Origin: Thuidium tamariscinum
Lineage: Eukaryota > Streptophyta > Bryopsida > Hypnales > Thuidiaceae
Assembly (NCBI GenBank): GCA_947034885.2
Contig: OX344749.2
Span: forward strand, 53,349,682 to 53,413,681
Reading direction: 5' to 3'
Length of the DNA stretch: 64,000 bases
Shown here piece after piece: positions 23,977-35,215 of the stretch (within the stretch, counting starts at the first letter, position 1; the number at the start of each line of letters is the position of its first letter). The notes under the pieces are model-generated. The model had not been told where the DNA came from. It ran no database searches and saw nothing but the letters and a program-made list of their open reading frames with translations. Position numbers and translations under genes: made by a program.

Positions 23977-26203
23977 TCTTAATGGAGCTAGTTAATTCTG
24001 CAACTGGGATGGAGGATGTTGGGGCAGCGCTCGTGGTCGTTACTGGTGTCTGAAGTCTTCTTGAGTCAGGTACGTCTTGATTCTCTTGAGTATGTCGAAT
24101 TCTTGGTGCAGTGAGCTGTTGAATTGCTTTGTAAGCTCTCTCGTTATCCCTAGCTTCAACCCTATTGAATTGAGATGATAGGCAGGAGGGGTTTAGAGAA
24201 GTTCTAGAACCTTGAGAATTGTTACCTTGGCCCTGGGGTGAGAATTGGATTGATCGGGGTTGCAACGGGTTGAGTAGAGGTTGTCCCTGTTGCCCCGAAT
24301 TCTGGATCCCAAGCTTGACAGGTGAGAATTGTTTGCATTGAGCGTCTTCAAAAGCCTCTTCCTCATATGGTGATGGTCCCTCTTCATCGTCAATTGGTTG
24401 ATTTTCTTCTGAATCATCAGAGAAGGCAAATCGTTTACCTTGTGTGAGATCAATCCCAAGTAAGGCCAATGTGATGCTAGCTAGTTCTAAGGGGCCATGT
24501 TGAACTGAGGGAGGGCAAGAGTGCGGTTGTGCCGAGCTCAACTTTGGTGCCTATTGCGGAGAGTGGGGCTAGGAGCATTGACCTGGGTTTGTTATCGAGT
24601 CGATCTTTGATGCAGCGCTAGAGTAGTGATTCAGCTTGGCTGATTGAGGGGGTCTGTCATCTTTGATCAGATCCTCCTGCTCCACTTGATCGACTTCCAT
24701 GACACGTTCCTGCTCTTCAGCTAAGTGGAGCATGTACTGCTCAATCTCTGCTTCAAGGGAAGAGTCGATATTCTTGTCCTGATTAGTGGTATCGTCGATC
24801 TCGATGATGTCTGACAAATGGACCGGATTGTCGATCGGTCGGAGTGGGGGGGCCGGGGGAAGGATTTCTCGTACTTCTGATTCTTCTTGGGGGCTCACTA
24901 ATTGAGGCGGGTAAAGGCAGATGAGAACCTGATCGACGGAAGATTGTGGCAGATTACCATGTCCACTTACATTATCTTTGGTCGAAATTGTTCCATCGAG
25001 AATCGTAGTTGAGTTCTGGATGCGATTTGGCATGGCATTTTCTACCTTCGGATACTCAATATCCATTGCTACCGGTTCGGATGCCCTTGCGTCACTTTCG
25101 TCTTGCTGAGTGTGAGGTTGATGTTGACGCTGCGACTTCGACTGCTTCACCTTCAGCTTGCTGTTTTTCCTTACCACCAACGTGAATCCCTCCTCATCAG
25201 GTGAAGAAGGCTGTGAAGATTGCTGTCGAGATGTGTTGTCAGGACGAGACCGCACACATTGCTCGGATCGGTGGTGATGACGATCTGGTAGTGGTTTGCC
25301 TCTGTATCGAGATAGACCTCCCTGTTGTGTCGCTAGAGGAGGTGACGGCAGGATGCCCCGACTTGGACAGTCCGATTCTTCATGCTCTGACCCCGGGCAT
25401 CGGCGACAGATGGTATCCACGATTTCATATTCAATTGTGACTTCGGAGAAGAGTCCTGTCACGTTAGCCACTGATAGCTTCAATGTGTAACCAACGGCAA
25501 GGTCGATAGCAATGCAAAACCTTGGGTCAGCATTGTTAAGCGCGTTCCTATCTTCATCAAGGACCGTACCTACAATACTAGCAAGTTTCTTCGCTTCAAA
25601 CTGGTGAAACTCCAGTTGAAGATTCTTGAGGTTAATCCAACAAGGGATTCCTAATCCTATTGGTTGGCTAGGGTTAAATGCAGGAATCCATCGTTGAAGG
25701 ATTGCAATGCCACTCTTTAGGTGGCATGGGGAAAGATCAAGGGCCTGTCTGACTAGCTCTACTGATGCAAGTTTGATAAAATGGAAGCCACCTCCTACGT
25801 ACCTGTAGAGCTCAATCCTGGAGTTGATCAGATCTTCAATCTCCCGAATCTAGTGTTCATGGTTGGTTGACAGGGGCAAGTTAGTCATGAATCTGACAAT
25901 AACGACATGGAATTTAAGGTAAGCTGCCTCCCGTTTAAGCGCCACCATGTCCAACGTCGACGCCGGCACTTCCACGCAGTCGCATATCAGCGGCCCGTTA
26001 GGGTTATGGTATATATCCGATGTCGATACTAGATTCTGACGCACGTTTTGAGTATCCTGGTGTGGCATCTGAGATGCCACAGCGAAGTCCGTGGCTGTAA
26101 CCCTGCGGCGGTTGTTCAAAGCAGGCCCGGAGGAATCTGGAATACTAGATCTAGAAACGTGCCTATCGCGCCGTACGGCGGCGGCGTAGTTAGGCGCTGA
26201 CAT
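23816..26203 (-). pseudogene. LINE ORF1, DUF4283-like with CCHC zinc knuckle
   Basis: One frame of 796 codons from ATG 26203 to the stop at 23816, broken by three in-frame TAGs (25850-25852, 24569-24571, 24551-24553). The N-terminal third looks like the DUF4283 domain found in plant L1-like ORF1 proteins. It ends in a zinc knuckle, Cys-x2-Cys-x4-His-x4-Cys, at about 25405-25360. The remainder is Pro/Gln/Ser-rich with acidic runs and no further domain. Such ORF1 proteins bind the LINE RNA. The two closely spaced TAGs at 24551-24571 could instead be taken as the true ORF1 end, with the last 240 codons being something else; the shared phase argues against that. Confidence 0.8.
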
Positions 26204-26420
26204 TCTAGCGTATTAGGTTAAACTAAAACGGTTTGCGAAACTAAGGTCGAATATATTGAACTAAGCTCAAGTTTATCAATCGCATGTGCACACATGAACG
26301 CGACCGTAGCAATTCAGCAAACAGCAAGTCTCAAGATGATACATTTCTTCATGAAACTAGCTCGGATTCGTGGTGCGGCAGCACCGCACGGCTCCTCCAG
26401 CTCTCACCATCTCCATAATT
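26204..26420 (-). other. Probable LINE 5' leader
   Basis: GC-richer sequence upstream of ORF1. It contains a short self-complementary stretch around GTGCGGCAGCACCGCAC (about 26373-26389). GC content falls sharply after about 26420, which I take as the LINE 5' boundary. No promoter motif was recognised. Confidence 0.4.
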
Positions 26421-27023
26421 TAGGTCAAATGCTAAATAAATAAAAAATAAATATTATTATTTGACATGGGAGTTGCTTAGCCACATTATCTTGCTTATAT
26501 GGCAGATTTCAATAGTTTCCTATAGTCCAAGAATTCTTAGTCTTCTAAAATGCTTAGAAATCCTCTTATGGTTACATCCTATCCCTTCTGAGTATAGGTT
26601 CTTGGTTGGGAATAGATGGTTTTATCTTAGGTGGTGATAAAAAATTTGGTTCCTATTCCAATTGAATTGGGAGTTGAGTTTGTGTGATTAGAGTTCAATC
26701 ATTGGAAGGGTTTTTTGTACATGATTTGGATTTGTGTAGTGAATTGCTAATTTACTGTATGTAATATTGTCATTTTAAAAAAATCCCCTCTTTTTATTTG
26801 TTGTGTAGTCTTCCTTTTGTTTCATGTAACATTAGGGGAAAATTGAATCTACAAAGAAGCTTTGAGTTTTCTTATTAATTTTAATACAAATTGAAGGATG
26901 TCCACATCATCATTACAACTTCCATGTAGGATTGAATGTAGCCACTTGGCTTGTAGATATTTGTAGGAGGCATATGCTCTATCTTCAATAATGGAATCAT
27001 CATGAGATTTTGGAGATTTTGGA
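26421..27023. other. AT-rich spacer
   Basis: No gene or clear element seen. Two overlapping minus-strand frames near 26850-27079 are short and low in complexity. Confidence 0.4.
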
Positions 27024-27210
27024 GATGGATTAGATAATGATGACAAATATTTGAATTCATCATACAATTCTTGGCCCAATTAGCGAGTTGAGAAGGTTCT
27101 TTCTATCCAAATAGTTATGACATCATAAAGATGGATTGGATAATGATGATAAATTTTTGAATTCATCAAGCAAATCTTGGCTCAACTAGTGAATTAAGAA
27201 GGCTTTTTTA
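27024..27210. repeat. Diverged tandem duplication, about 106-bp unit
   Basis: A unit starting GATGGATTAGATAATGATG at 27024 recurs in diverged form at 27130 (GATGGATTGGATAATGATG). The matching tracts cover the downstream 80 bases, including TTGAATTCATCA and a degenerate TTGGCNCAA. Confidence 0.65.
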
Positions 27211-27258
27211 TACCCAATTTCTTTACAAAACGGCCTCTTTTGGGGTCTCATTTTCCCC

Positions 27259-27912
27259 TAATGACCTATAAATGCCCTAGGCACCAAAATCTAGTTTGCA
27301 AAACTTTGAAGGTAAATAAAACCTAACTAAGTTGCTATTTTTAATAGTTTATATATTTTTTAAATCCTTTTTGAATTCTAGTTTGAGCATCAAAAATCCA
27401 ATTTTGAAAATGATACATTATGATTTTTCTATTCAAGATTTTGTACAAGGGTGTCCATTGCAATCTTGACTTTTCTCATTGTTGAGGGCCCTTGGAAATA
27501 GCTGCAAATACACTAGATCTTGGGGGGAAAATCGCATTAAAAATTCATTTGAAAAAATTCTAGAGTAGATTTTAAGGAGCTATAAATTGATTGGGGTTAT
27601 ACATGTTAGGCCTTTGAACCTCACATATATATTTTTGGTTACCAATTTTTTAGATTTGACTTGTGAAAAGAGGATTGAAAAACTTCAAATTTCTTTTGCA
27701 ATTTTAACACCCTCATGATCAAATATTATGATCTTTCAATCCATAAGTGATATTATTATGTTTTCTTTTTCTAAGTGATCTCTAACATGTTTAGTTTGAA
27801 TTTATATGTTTACATGTGAATAATATGATGAAGCATTTTAAAATGTTGGATTTTTCTTTAATTTAGAGCAAATTTCTAAAAGCTCAAAAAAGGCCTTGGG
27901 CATTTGTTAGTG
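27259..27912 (-). repeat. Decayed repeat, inverted relative of 45253-47110; carries an empty insertion site
   Basis: On the opposite strand this stretch aligns over several blocks with 45253-47110: AACTTTGAAGGTAAATAAAACC at 27304 with its complement near 47090, TCCATTGCAATCTTGAC at 27463 with its complement near 46410, and GATTGGGGTTAT at 27589 with its complement near 45570. It lacks the 704-bp insertion found in the other copy. One end (TTTTCCCCTAATGACC, 27257) and the other (GGGCATTTG near 27900) look like worn piggyBac-type termini. Confidence 0.55.
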
Positions 27913-29755
27913 ACTAATTATCCACCCTTGATAATTAACTTAAAATAGCCAAGTTTTTGTATTTTCTTTTCAATTATTCTACTATAGGGAGCCTAGGCAT
28001 TGTTCCACTATTCCTACCAAGCAATGAATTTTTTGTGATACCTAGGTAACTCAAGTAGTGAAAATAACTCAAAACCTAGGTTTAAAGTAGGTTTATTTGA
28101 GGCTTTTGGCTAATATAAAGGCCACTATAATTTTTTCCTAGAAATTAGGTCAAACCTAAAATATCAATTTAAGTTTGAAGAACACTCCTTGCCCTTTCCA
28201 AAACTATAAAATTCACCCGAATTTGACTTTCTAAGTGAAAGTTATGAAAACATGAAGTTTGACCACTACTCGGTCTTTCAAACTTCATCTATGGCTTTTT
28301 ATAATTCTAACTATAGAAATAAGATGAAACTTTACATGTAATCTCTTAGTAATTATTTTTAATGATACGTTAAGTTTCACCTATTTTGGGTGATTTTTTT
28401 CTAGGTTTTCATTTGATTTAAGTTTAAAACTTCATTCTTCTAGTTTCCTTCTAGTTCTAAGTTGTTGTTTCAATTGAATGACACTTTTAGACTCTATTTG
28501 ACTTCTTCTATGCACCTATATTCCTAATTATTTGCTTCTAATCTATCCTAAGCCACAGTCTAACTACTGTCAATTTATTATTTTTAAAGTTTTATTATTA
28601 TTTTTAGTTCTTAATTTTAGCTTTCTAAATTGATTTTAAACTTCCTAATCAAACCTTCCTACTAAAAGTTATGGGTAGATGAAGTTTGACCGCTAATCAA
28701 TTATTCAAACTTCATCCCTGTTTTTCTCCTAATTGATAACTCAGATTTGGGTTTTACTTTTGCTTATGACTTCTAGATTTTTATCTTTTTTATTAGCTTT
28801 GGGTCTTTAGTAGGTGTAGGAGAGTAAGAAAAGATCATGACCTAACTTGGGCCCCATTCCGAGTCCAAGAGCATTCGAAACGCCAATCAACTCCCATTGT
28901 AATCTTTAATTTTGTCAATTTGGTGAGAATTCCTTCAGTTTGGACACTTCTTGCTATCAAAATGTTTTGAAACTTGTTGGAGCCTTTTATTAACATAAAA
29001 AAAGTCTAATTTAATTTTTAGTGAGAATTTACCACAATCTAGGTAATTTATGAAAATTTTCCGTTAGAAGTTAGAGTGGTTGACTGTCTGAAGAAGCATC
29101 TTGTAGGTATTAGAAACTTCCGAAACTTTTTGAGAGACCTCCCATGGAATCCCACAAAAGATGCATAAGCCTAAATTGAGACTCTATACGATTGTCAAAG
29201 GAGAGTAAAATCCTGCGCCATCCTTCAATTATTAAGGTCTAAGGAATTTTTCACATGATAAGGTATCTTGACAAAGCAACTTCGCCAATGAGTTCTTAGT
29301 ATGAATTTGACTTTATAACACCATCTTTCAAGTGTAGATTCCCTTCATCTATTTGTTGCCATGTTTTTCAAACCTACAAGCTAACAATGGGGTTTTAACG
29401 AAAAGTAGAAATCGATTGGGAATTTGAAATCTATCTAGAGAAATGGGTTCTAGGGTTCTCACCAAGTTCTCTCGGACATATTTTAGTCAACTTTATCACA
29501 TGTACAATAGATGGGGCTATTTTAAGAAAATCTACCAAAGATAGGTTTTATTTAGATTTTAACGGTTTCACACCTATTTATAAGTAGGATTTGAATCTAA
29601 ATGGATAATAAAAATACTGAAAGTATGACCAAATACTATATTGGCATGTAACATACCTATTTTGGTTTTACACTCTTTGAGGGGATTTTTATACTACTTT
29701 ACACACTATATTTTGCAAAAATTTTTAAAAAAAGAACGATGAATCCCAAGTGACG
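27913..29755. other. AT-rich spacer, no gene seen
   Basis: No coding frame of note. A repeated phrase of the type GAAGTTTGACC(A/G)CTA(A/C)TC occurs near 28255 and 28684, suggesting an old degenerate repeat. Confidence 0.35.
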
Positions 29756-30479
29756 AATTGGGGGCTCACAGCCTTTTAGAGGTTAAAAAATCATTGCTTT
29801 TGAATTGTTATAAATCTAAATGTTATTAAGATATGAAAGTCTCAACTCTACAATCTTATTGTATATACATATTAGATGACACAAAATAAATTTGGAGTCA
29901 TTTGACCACATAGATTGAGGGATTATAATGTTTCAATAACGAAAAAGAATGTTGAAATTTTCCTAAAAACACATTTGGAGGTCAAAGATGATTTCTAAAA
30001 CAATTCAAATGAAAAAACTTTCAACTCCAAAGTGATTCAAAACCAACAATAAACATGTTGGTGAAAAAAATGTCATTCAATTGACTCATTGTGTATGCAA
30101 AATAGCTTTAAAATGTCAAATAATAGTTGCAAAAAAAAATTTGGAACTGAACCTCCTCCTCCTAAAAATGCTTCTCAATCTCTCATAATTTCTTCAATTG
30201 ATATGAAATTTTAAACAAACAAATTAGACTAGTATGTACAACTTTCCTAGTTTTTATTTATAAAAACAAACACTGTATGGGGAAGAAACAAATCGTCGAT
30301 GTTCACTATAACTAGAAAATGTTTGGTTTTTGAACTTTGAATTGCTCCCAAACATTCAAAACAACTTGGATTGCCATGATATTTTGACCACAATAACTAG
30401 AATTCTAAAGGAACATAATACAATAAACTTTATTGAAAACAAATGTTAAGTAAAGGAAATAGAAGCCCCTAAAGTTGCA

Positions 30480-31097
30480 TCCATCAATTGCAATTTGGCG
30501 AGTATTTTGGTGAACTCAAATTGAACCTATGAACTTTAGTTGGCTCTCAAGAAAAAATTTACACCTTTGATTGATTTAAAAATTTTACAACATAAAATTG
30601 AAGATAGAATGCAGATTTTCCAACAAGCTTTATTGAATTTGGACATGGCATGCAAAAGTTATAGCACTTTGAATTGGAATTTTAGACTATGAGGACATTT
30701 TTGGGCTCTTGGGCAGGGTTGTCTTGTCAAACATATTTTTGGATTTGGGTGTCGTGTACGACATCCAACGTCGCGTGTCACAGTGACAACTTGTTACGAA
30801 GGGCGTTCCACCTTGTCGCAAAAGTCCATTTTCAGCAACTCAAAAAAATGAAAATCTTACTATTATTATGAACCTAAATGAAGAATGTAATATGTATTCA
30901 TAAAATTGAAACACTTAATTGAAACCCAACTTATATATGTCAAAATTTTAAATTTCTAATGATTTATTTTTAAGTTAACTTGATTTTTAGTCAATGAGAC
31001 GTCACGAGGGCTCTACTAGACATTGCGTGACGTCTGTCTGTCGCGATGTCGCATTGTCCGGCAGAACAACCCTGCTCTTGGGGCATTTAGGGGTTAA
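30480..31097 (+). repeat. Right part of a decayed piggyBac-like element, interrupted by a hAT MITE
   Basis: From about 30500 the sequence tracks the right arm of the element at 40007-41688: TTTGGTGAACTCAAA-like phrase, TTTATTGAATTTGGACAT, and GAGGACATTTTTGGGCTCTT. It ends GGCATTTAGGGG at 31093 followed by TTAA (31094-31097). The match is broken at 30714-31074 by an inserted hAT-type MITE. A left terminus was not found; a worn, same-oriented end-like sequence (CCTTTTAGAGGTTAA) lies near 29771. Confidence 0.55.
30714..31074. mobile_element. hAT-type MITE, 361 bp
   Basis: Perfect 8-bp target duplication CTCTTGGG at 30706-30713 and 31075-31082. Termini are CAGGGTTGT on the left and ACAACCCTG on the right, the CAGGG-type start common in hAT elements. 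The interior contains short GC-rich palindromic phrases such as GTCGTGTACGACATC and GTGTCACAGTGACA. No coding capacity. It sits inside the worn piggyBac-like element and so is younger than it. Confidence 0.85.
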
Positions 31098-31339
31098 CAG
31101 TTAGGGATCTAGAGGAGCAAATTTCTTAGTCATGTAGCCTCCTACATTTGATTTTTAGGTTTGTTTTCACTATAAAAAAACTTGGAAAAAAAAACCCTCA
31201 AAATCAAGTGTGGTTTTTTTTGCTACGGTTTTGAGTAGGCTAACTACGCACACATGCACAAAACCATGGCAAGAAAAAACATCTAGTCGATTTTGACTAC
31301 AATTTTTTTTTACCATGTTTTGTCATAGTATTTTCACAA
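31098..31339. other. AT-rich spacer
   Basis: No gene or element recognised. Short A- and T-runs only. Confidence 0.3.
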
Positions 31340-31347
31340 TTTCACAA

Positions 31348-32672
31348 CCCGGGGAGATCACTCCTTGTAATTTTAAGTATACACCTGAGTTCAGAGGGTA
31401 TTTAACATGGGGCTATTTACCTTCATTTTAGTAATTAAGAGGATTGTATTTTTATATATAGAGATACTCAGGGCATATTTTTAATATTCTATGATTATTT
31501 ATAATTTTAGTCATATGATTTTTATAATTAGTCTATTTTATATATACAAAACTTACATGTCTAATTTCTCATACCTATATACAATACACACCATAAAACT
31601 AGTGTCTTTCATATATGCTTTTTTCTTAATATATGCACTACTTGTATTGTAGTACAATTTCAAATGACAAATAAAAATGTAAAATGCAACATTAGTTTTA
31701 AATATTTCTAAATTCTATGCCATTTATTCTAAACAACCTGATATGGTGAATAACAAACAACATCATGAAAACATTAAACATAGTTATGATGATGAAACTA
31801 AGAAAAACAATAGTACTAGCAGTATAACATAAACAACACGAGAAATTGACACTCTAAAAAAAATATAGATTAATACAAGAATATGACCTCTACTGTAACA
31901 TAGAAACATCTATACATATGCATTTTGAGTTTAGAATTAAAAAATAAAAGAGTATTTATAAAACACCAGTAAAAACAAGGTGATTCTAAACATTTATAAG
32001 TACATGTACAAGTAATTGAGGCAAATCTAGAGTTTATAGTATCAAAGTGTGGAAAAGATTCTATGCAATTGTTGTAGATTAATAACTTCTGTAAATCAAT
32101 AGTTGTTATAGATAAGTAGGTTCATCAAAAATAGCATCTAATCTTTAGATCAATAGTTGTTGTAGATAAGTAGTTCCACCAAAAATAGCACCTCCAAGGT
32201 CCAATCGACACCAAACCTTTGACTACACATGTTGCATGTAGTAGTACCAATAATCAATAACCCATCTCTTCTTCAAAATAAATATAGTACAATAAATTTA
32301 CAGCTTAATGCTTTTGTCTTGGAACAATAGATTTTTACATGTTGTCACATAGTTGGTATATTTATGGAAAGATTTGTATGTCCATACTAAATTGTGTAGG
32401 TTTTATCATTCATTTAAAAAAATTGTCTACATTTATACTCATTATACTACAAAAAAATTGTATGAACCCTATTTGTAAAGGCTAATTTATTAATAAAAAA
32501 TTCTACTAAATGATATTTTTACATAGTGTTATTTATATATAATAGGATATGTGACATTTCAAGGACCCTATAGTAGCCCTACATATTATATAAAATTTAT
32601 CCCCTTTGAATAAAATAGACCCTATCTTTGAACTCACGTAGTTTTCTAAAAATCGTGAGTAATCTCCCCGGG
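31348..32672. mobile_element. Non-autonomous hAT-type element, 1325 bp
   Basis: Perfect 8-bp target duplication TTTCACAA at 31340-31347 and 32673-32680. Termini are inverted repeats, CCCGGGGAGATCACTC on the left and, read inward, CCCGGGGAGATTACTC on the right (15 of 16). The interior is AT-rich and non-coding. It holds a diverged tandem repeat of about 54 bp (near 32097 and 32151). The outer CCCGGGGAG matches the 298-bp MITE at 54796, so the two are probably related. Confidence 0.85.
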
Positions 32673-33299
32673 TTTCACAAACCTTGTGAATTGTTGATTT
32701 TGCATGATGATAGATGTTAGTACCATGTAACAATAGATGCTTCATTAGCATAGACTTTGAATGTTTCTAATTATAATGATGTAATTATGTGTTTCAGAAA
32801 TCTCAATCATGACTAAATGGAACTGATGGACCAAACCAACAGTGTAGATATTATTTCTAATGGTAGGTGGCCAAATAGGGGATGGTAGGCAAGCAAACAT
32901 AGGAGATGGATGTTTCTACTTTTAGAGTCTTTATGCTAAAAGTGATCTATGGGAAGAAATTCATCTACCACATGTGAAAAAAAGAAGGTGAAGTTGCTAG
33001 TGGAGTAGGGGTGGCATGTGGGAAGAAACCCATTGCACTAAATTGTGAAATTACGTTGCCCTTCACTAGTTTCTCACTTGGATATCCAACATTCCACACT
33101 ATATAAATATTTATCAATATTTTATAAGAATGCATTATTTTTGAATTAGTTATTGGTGTAGTTGGAACCATGAATCCCTATGTGTGCAGATGAAAATGGA
33201 AGAATTTGTAGGAAAAATTCTTGACTTTGATGGCTTGAAGAGAAACTTTCTTGGGGTAAGGCAACCTAATTTGACTCTTTAGTGTACATGGAGAATGAG

Positions 33300-33563
33300 A
33301 GGTGAAGTTGCTCATAGAATAGGGCTTGAGTGAATTGATCACCTCATCTTGTCCCCATTTTTATTGCTACAAGAAAATGATGGGATTGGAGTGAAATCAT
33401 CCACTTGGCTTGTTGCTAATTTTACTATTTAGAGAAAAGAGTGGAGCTAGAGTGAACTAATTAATTGCCCCATCTTGTCTCGAATTCTACTTTCATTACT
33501 TGGGAAAAAAATGGGGCTAGAGTGAACTAATCTCCTCATCTTGTCTCTAATTTTATTATTAGG
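33300..33563 (+). repeat. Degenerate tandem repeats, about 65-90 bp units
   Basis: Phrases of the form (G)AGTGAA(T/C)TNATCNNCTCATCTTGTC, each followed by a variant of TTTTATTATT..., recur about four times with variable spacing. Divergence is high. Confidence 0.45.
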
Positions 33564-34119
33564 AGAATATATGCTTGACCTTTCTATTTGCTACACATGA
33601 TAAAATTTGGAAAATTTTTATTCATATTTGCAATCAAAGGCTCTAAATGAACTAGGAGTGGTGTAGAAAAAAATAAGTCAAATACAAAATAGGGGGTCAT
33701 TTTTAATACATGAATCCTTGTGGAAAAAATTTGGAGGACTTCAAAGGACAAGCAAGGGGGGCAATTCATCCTAGTTATAGAATAGGTGTGATATATGAAG
33801 AAGAAGTCATGCATTTTCAATGCAATAGATGCATGCCTTTCAGTGACCTACAATGTCCATGAAATGACCAAATTGTTGCATTTGGGGCTATTGTATACTC
33901 ATCCAATTCTATAGTGCAATCTTCTATGCACCAAGTACTATTCATTCTCGATGGCAATGTATAACTTTCCAAAATGCCTCTTTGGAAATCCAATTTGACT
34001 ACATGCCTAAAAGTGCACTAGAAGGACTTCAAATACACACTCCATGTATTACACTATCACTTTCACTTACTATCACTTAGAAAGATGCTACCACCCTTTG
34101 TTAACTTTCCCTCCAAAAT

Positions 34120-35215
34120 AAACACAGCCAATTGGCCATTGATTAAAAGAAAACCCCTTCTTTGCAATTGATGAGTGTGGGCCAAAGTGATGAGGGCTAT
34201 TGGTCTTGGACACATGTCGATGCAGTAGGATTTGGGTATTGTAGACTGATTGTAATTACTTTTTGTAGCCGATTGGTGGTTTTTGTGGTTAAGATTGTAG
34301 TTTCACCAATTGGTAGTGTAGTTATCAGATATTTACAGTGTATTTACCAATAGTATACTAAAGTTGTGATTTGGGGAGTTGATTCTCAATCGGTGTGAAT
34401 GCTAAGGCAATTATGAAGTTGGATGGCTTTTATGTTGTGGACTTCCAATTGTGTAGTTTAGCTGACCTTGAGAGAGATAGGGACTCCTTCCAATCGGTGG
34501 AAATAAAAAACAATTTGATTTTGTGTTTGTCGATTGTGGTTGAATGAAATGAATGCATGTTTGCAATTGTGTGTGGTGTTGGAAATTATGTGTGGGAAAA
34601 TTAAATGTGATGTGTTTGCTATGTTGGTGTATGTGATCAATTGTGAGATTTGTGTGTGTAAGAATGTGAAATGGATGTATATTGAATGTTGTAATTAAAA
34701 GACCAATCGAGAATTTGCTGAGTGAAGTACATTACCAATTGAGAAGTTGAAGGCTTGAAGTATGAATAGAGTGAAGATTGGAATGAGTTGGATGATTAAA
34801 AACTGATTGTTAAATAAATTGAATGAAAGAATGTAAAGTTCAATTGGAGAAGTTGTGTAATAATATTAATAACTAAACAATTGAAGCATAAAATAAATTA
34901 TAAGTGTAATAAGAGTTTATAAAATAAATTGAGATTAAAAGAGAGTCAATTGGAAGAATTTAATTGTAGAATGGAGAGGAAAAATTAATGAAATAAAAAT
35001 TACTTGAACAAGTAATTGTAAGATTGAGAGGTTGTATAGAGAACTTAAATTAGGAGAGAAGCCAATTGGATGTGTATTGAGAAGAATGAGTATGTTAGAG
35101 GGAAGAACAATTATTAGACAATGCTGATTTTTCAAGGCTAAATATAAGTCAATATCAATTGGAATGAAAGATATAAAGCTGGAGTTGGATTAGAGAAAAG
35201 TGATAATTGGAGGAA
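34120..35215. repeat. Region enriched for a CCAATTGG-like motif
   Basis: At least a dozen variants of CCAATTGG, CCGATTGG or CCAATCGG occur at irregular spacing over 1.1 kb (for example near 34130, 34268, 34308, 34489, 34733, 35063 and 35154). The spacing is not a regular tandem period. It may be a decayed satellite-like array or chance in AT-rich DNA. Confidence 0.35.

Larger units (their letters stand above)
3443..26420 (-). mobile_element. L1-like non-LTR retrotransposon (LINE), split by two DNA transposons
   Basis: Reading on the minus strand: a short 5' leader (26420-26204), ORF1 (26203-23816) with a DUF4283-like region and a CCHC zinc knuckle, then ORF2 with apurinic endonuclease, reverse transcriptase and a C-terminal zf-RVT region. 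A piggyBac-like element (22000-22922) and a CACTA transposon (4332-19513) interrupt ORF2, and the ORF2 frame is restored exactly when each insert and one target copy are removed. Ten in-frame stops are present (three in ORF1, seven in ORF2), eight of them TAG, so the copy is dead. The 5' boundary near 26420 is placed only from the drop in GC. No target duplication of the LINE itself was identified. Confidence 0.9.

Noticed and set aside
26373-26389. GC-rich hairpin as a terminator
   Set aside because: It lies in the LINE leader of a eukaryotic sequence, where such a call has no meaning; it is noted only as local self-complementarity.
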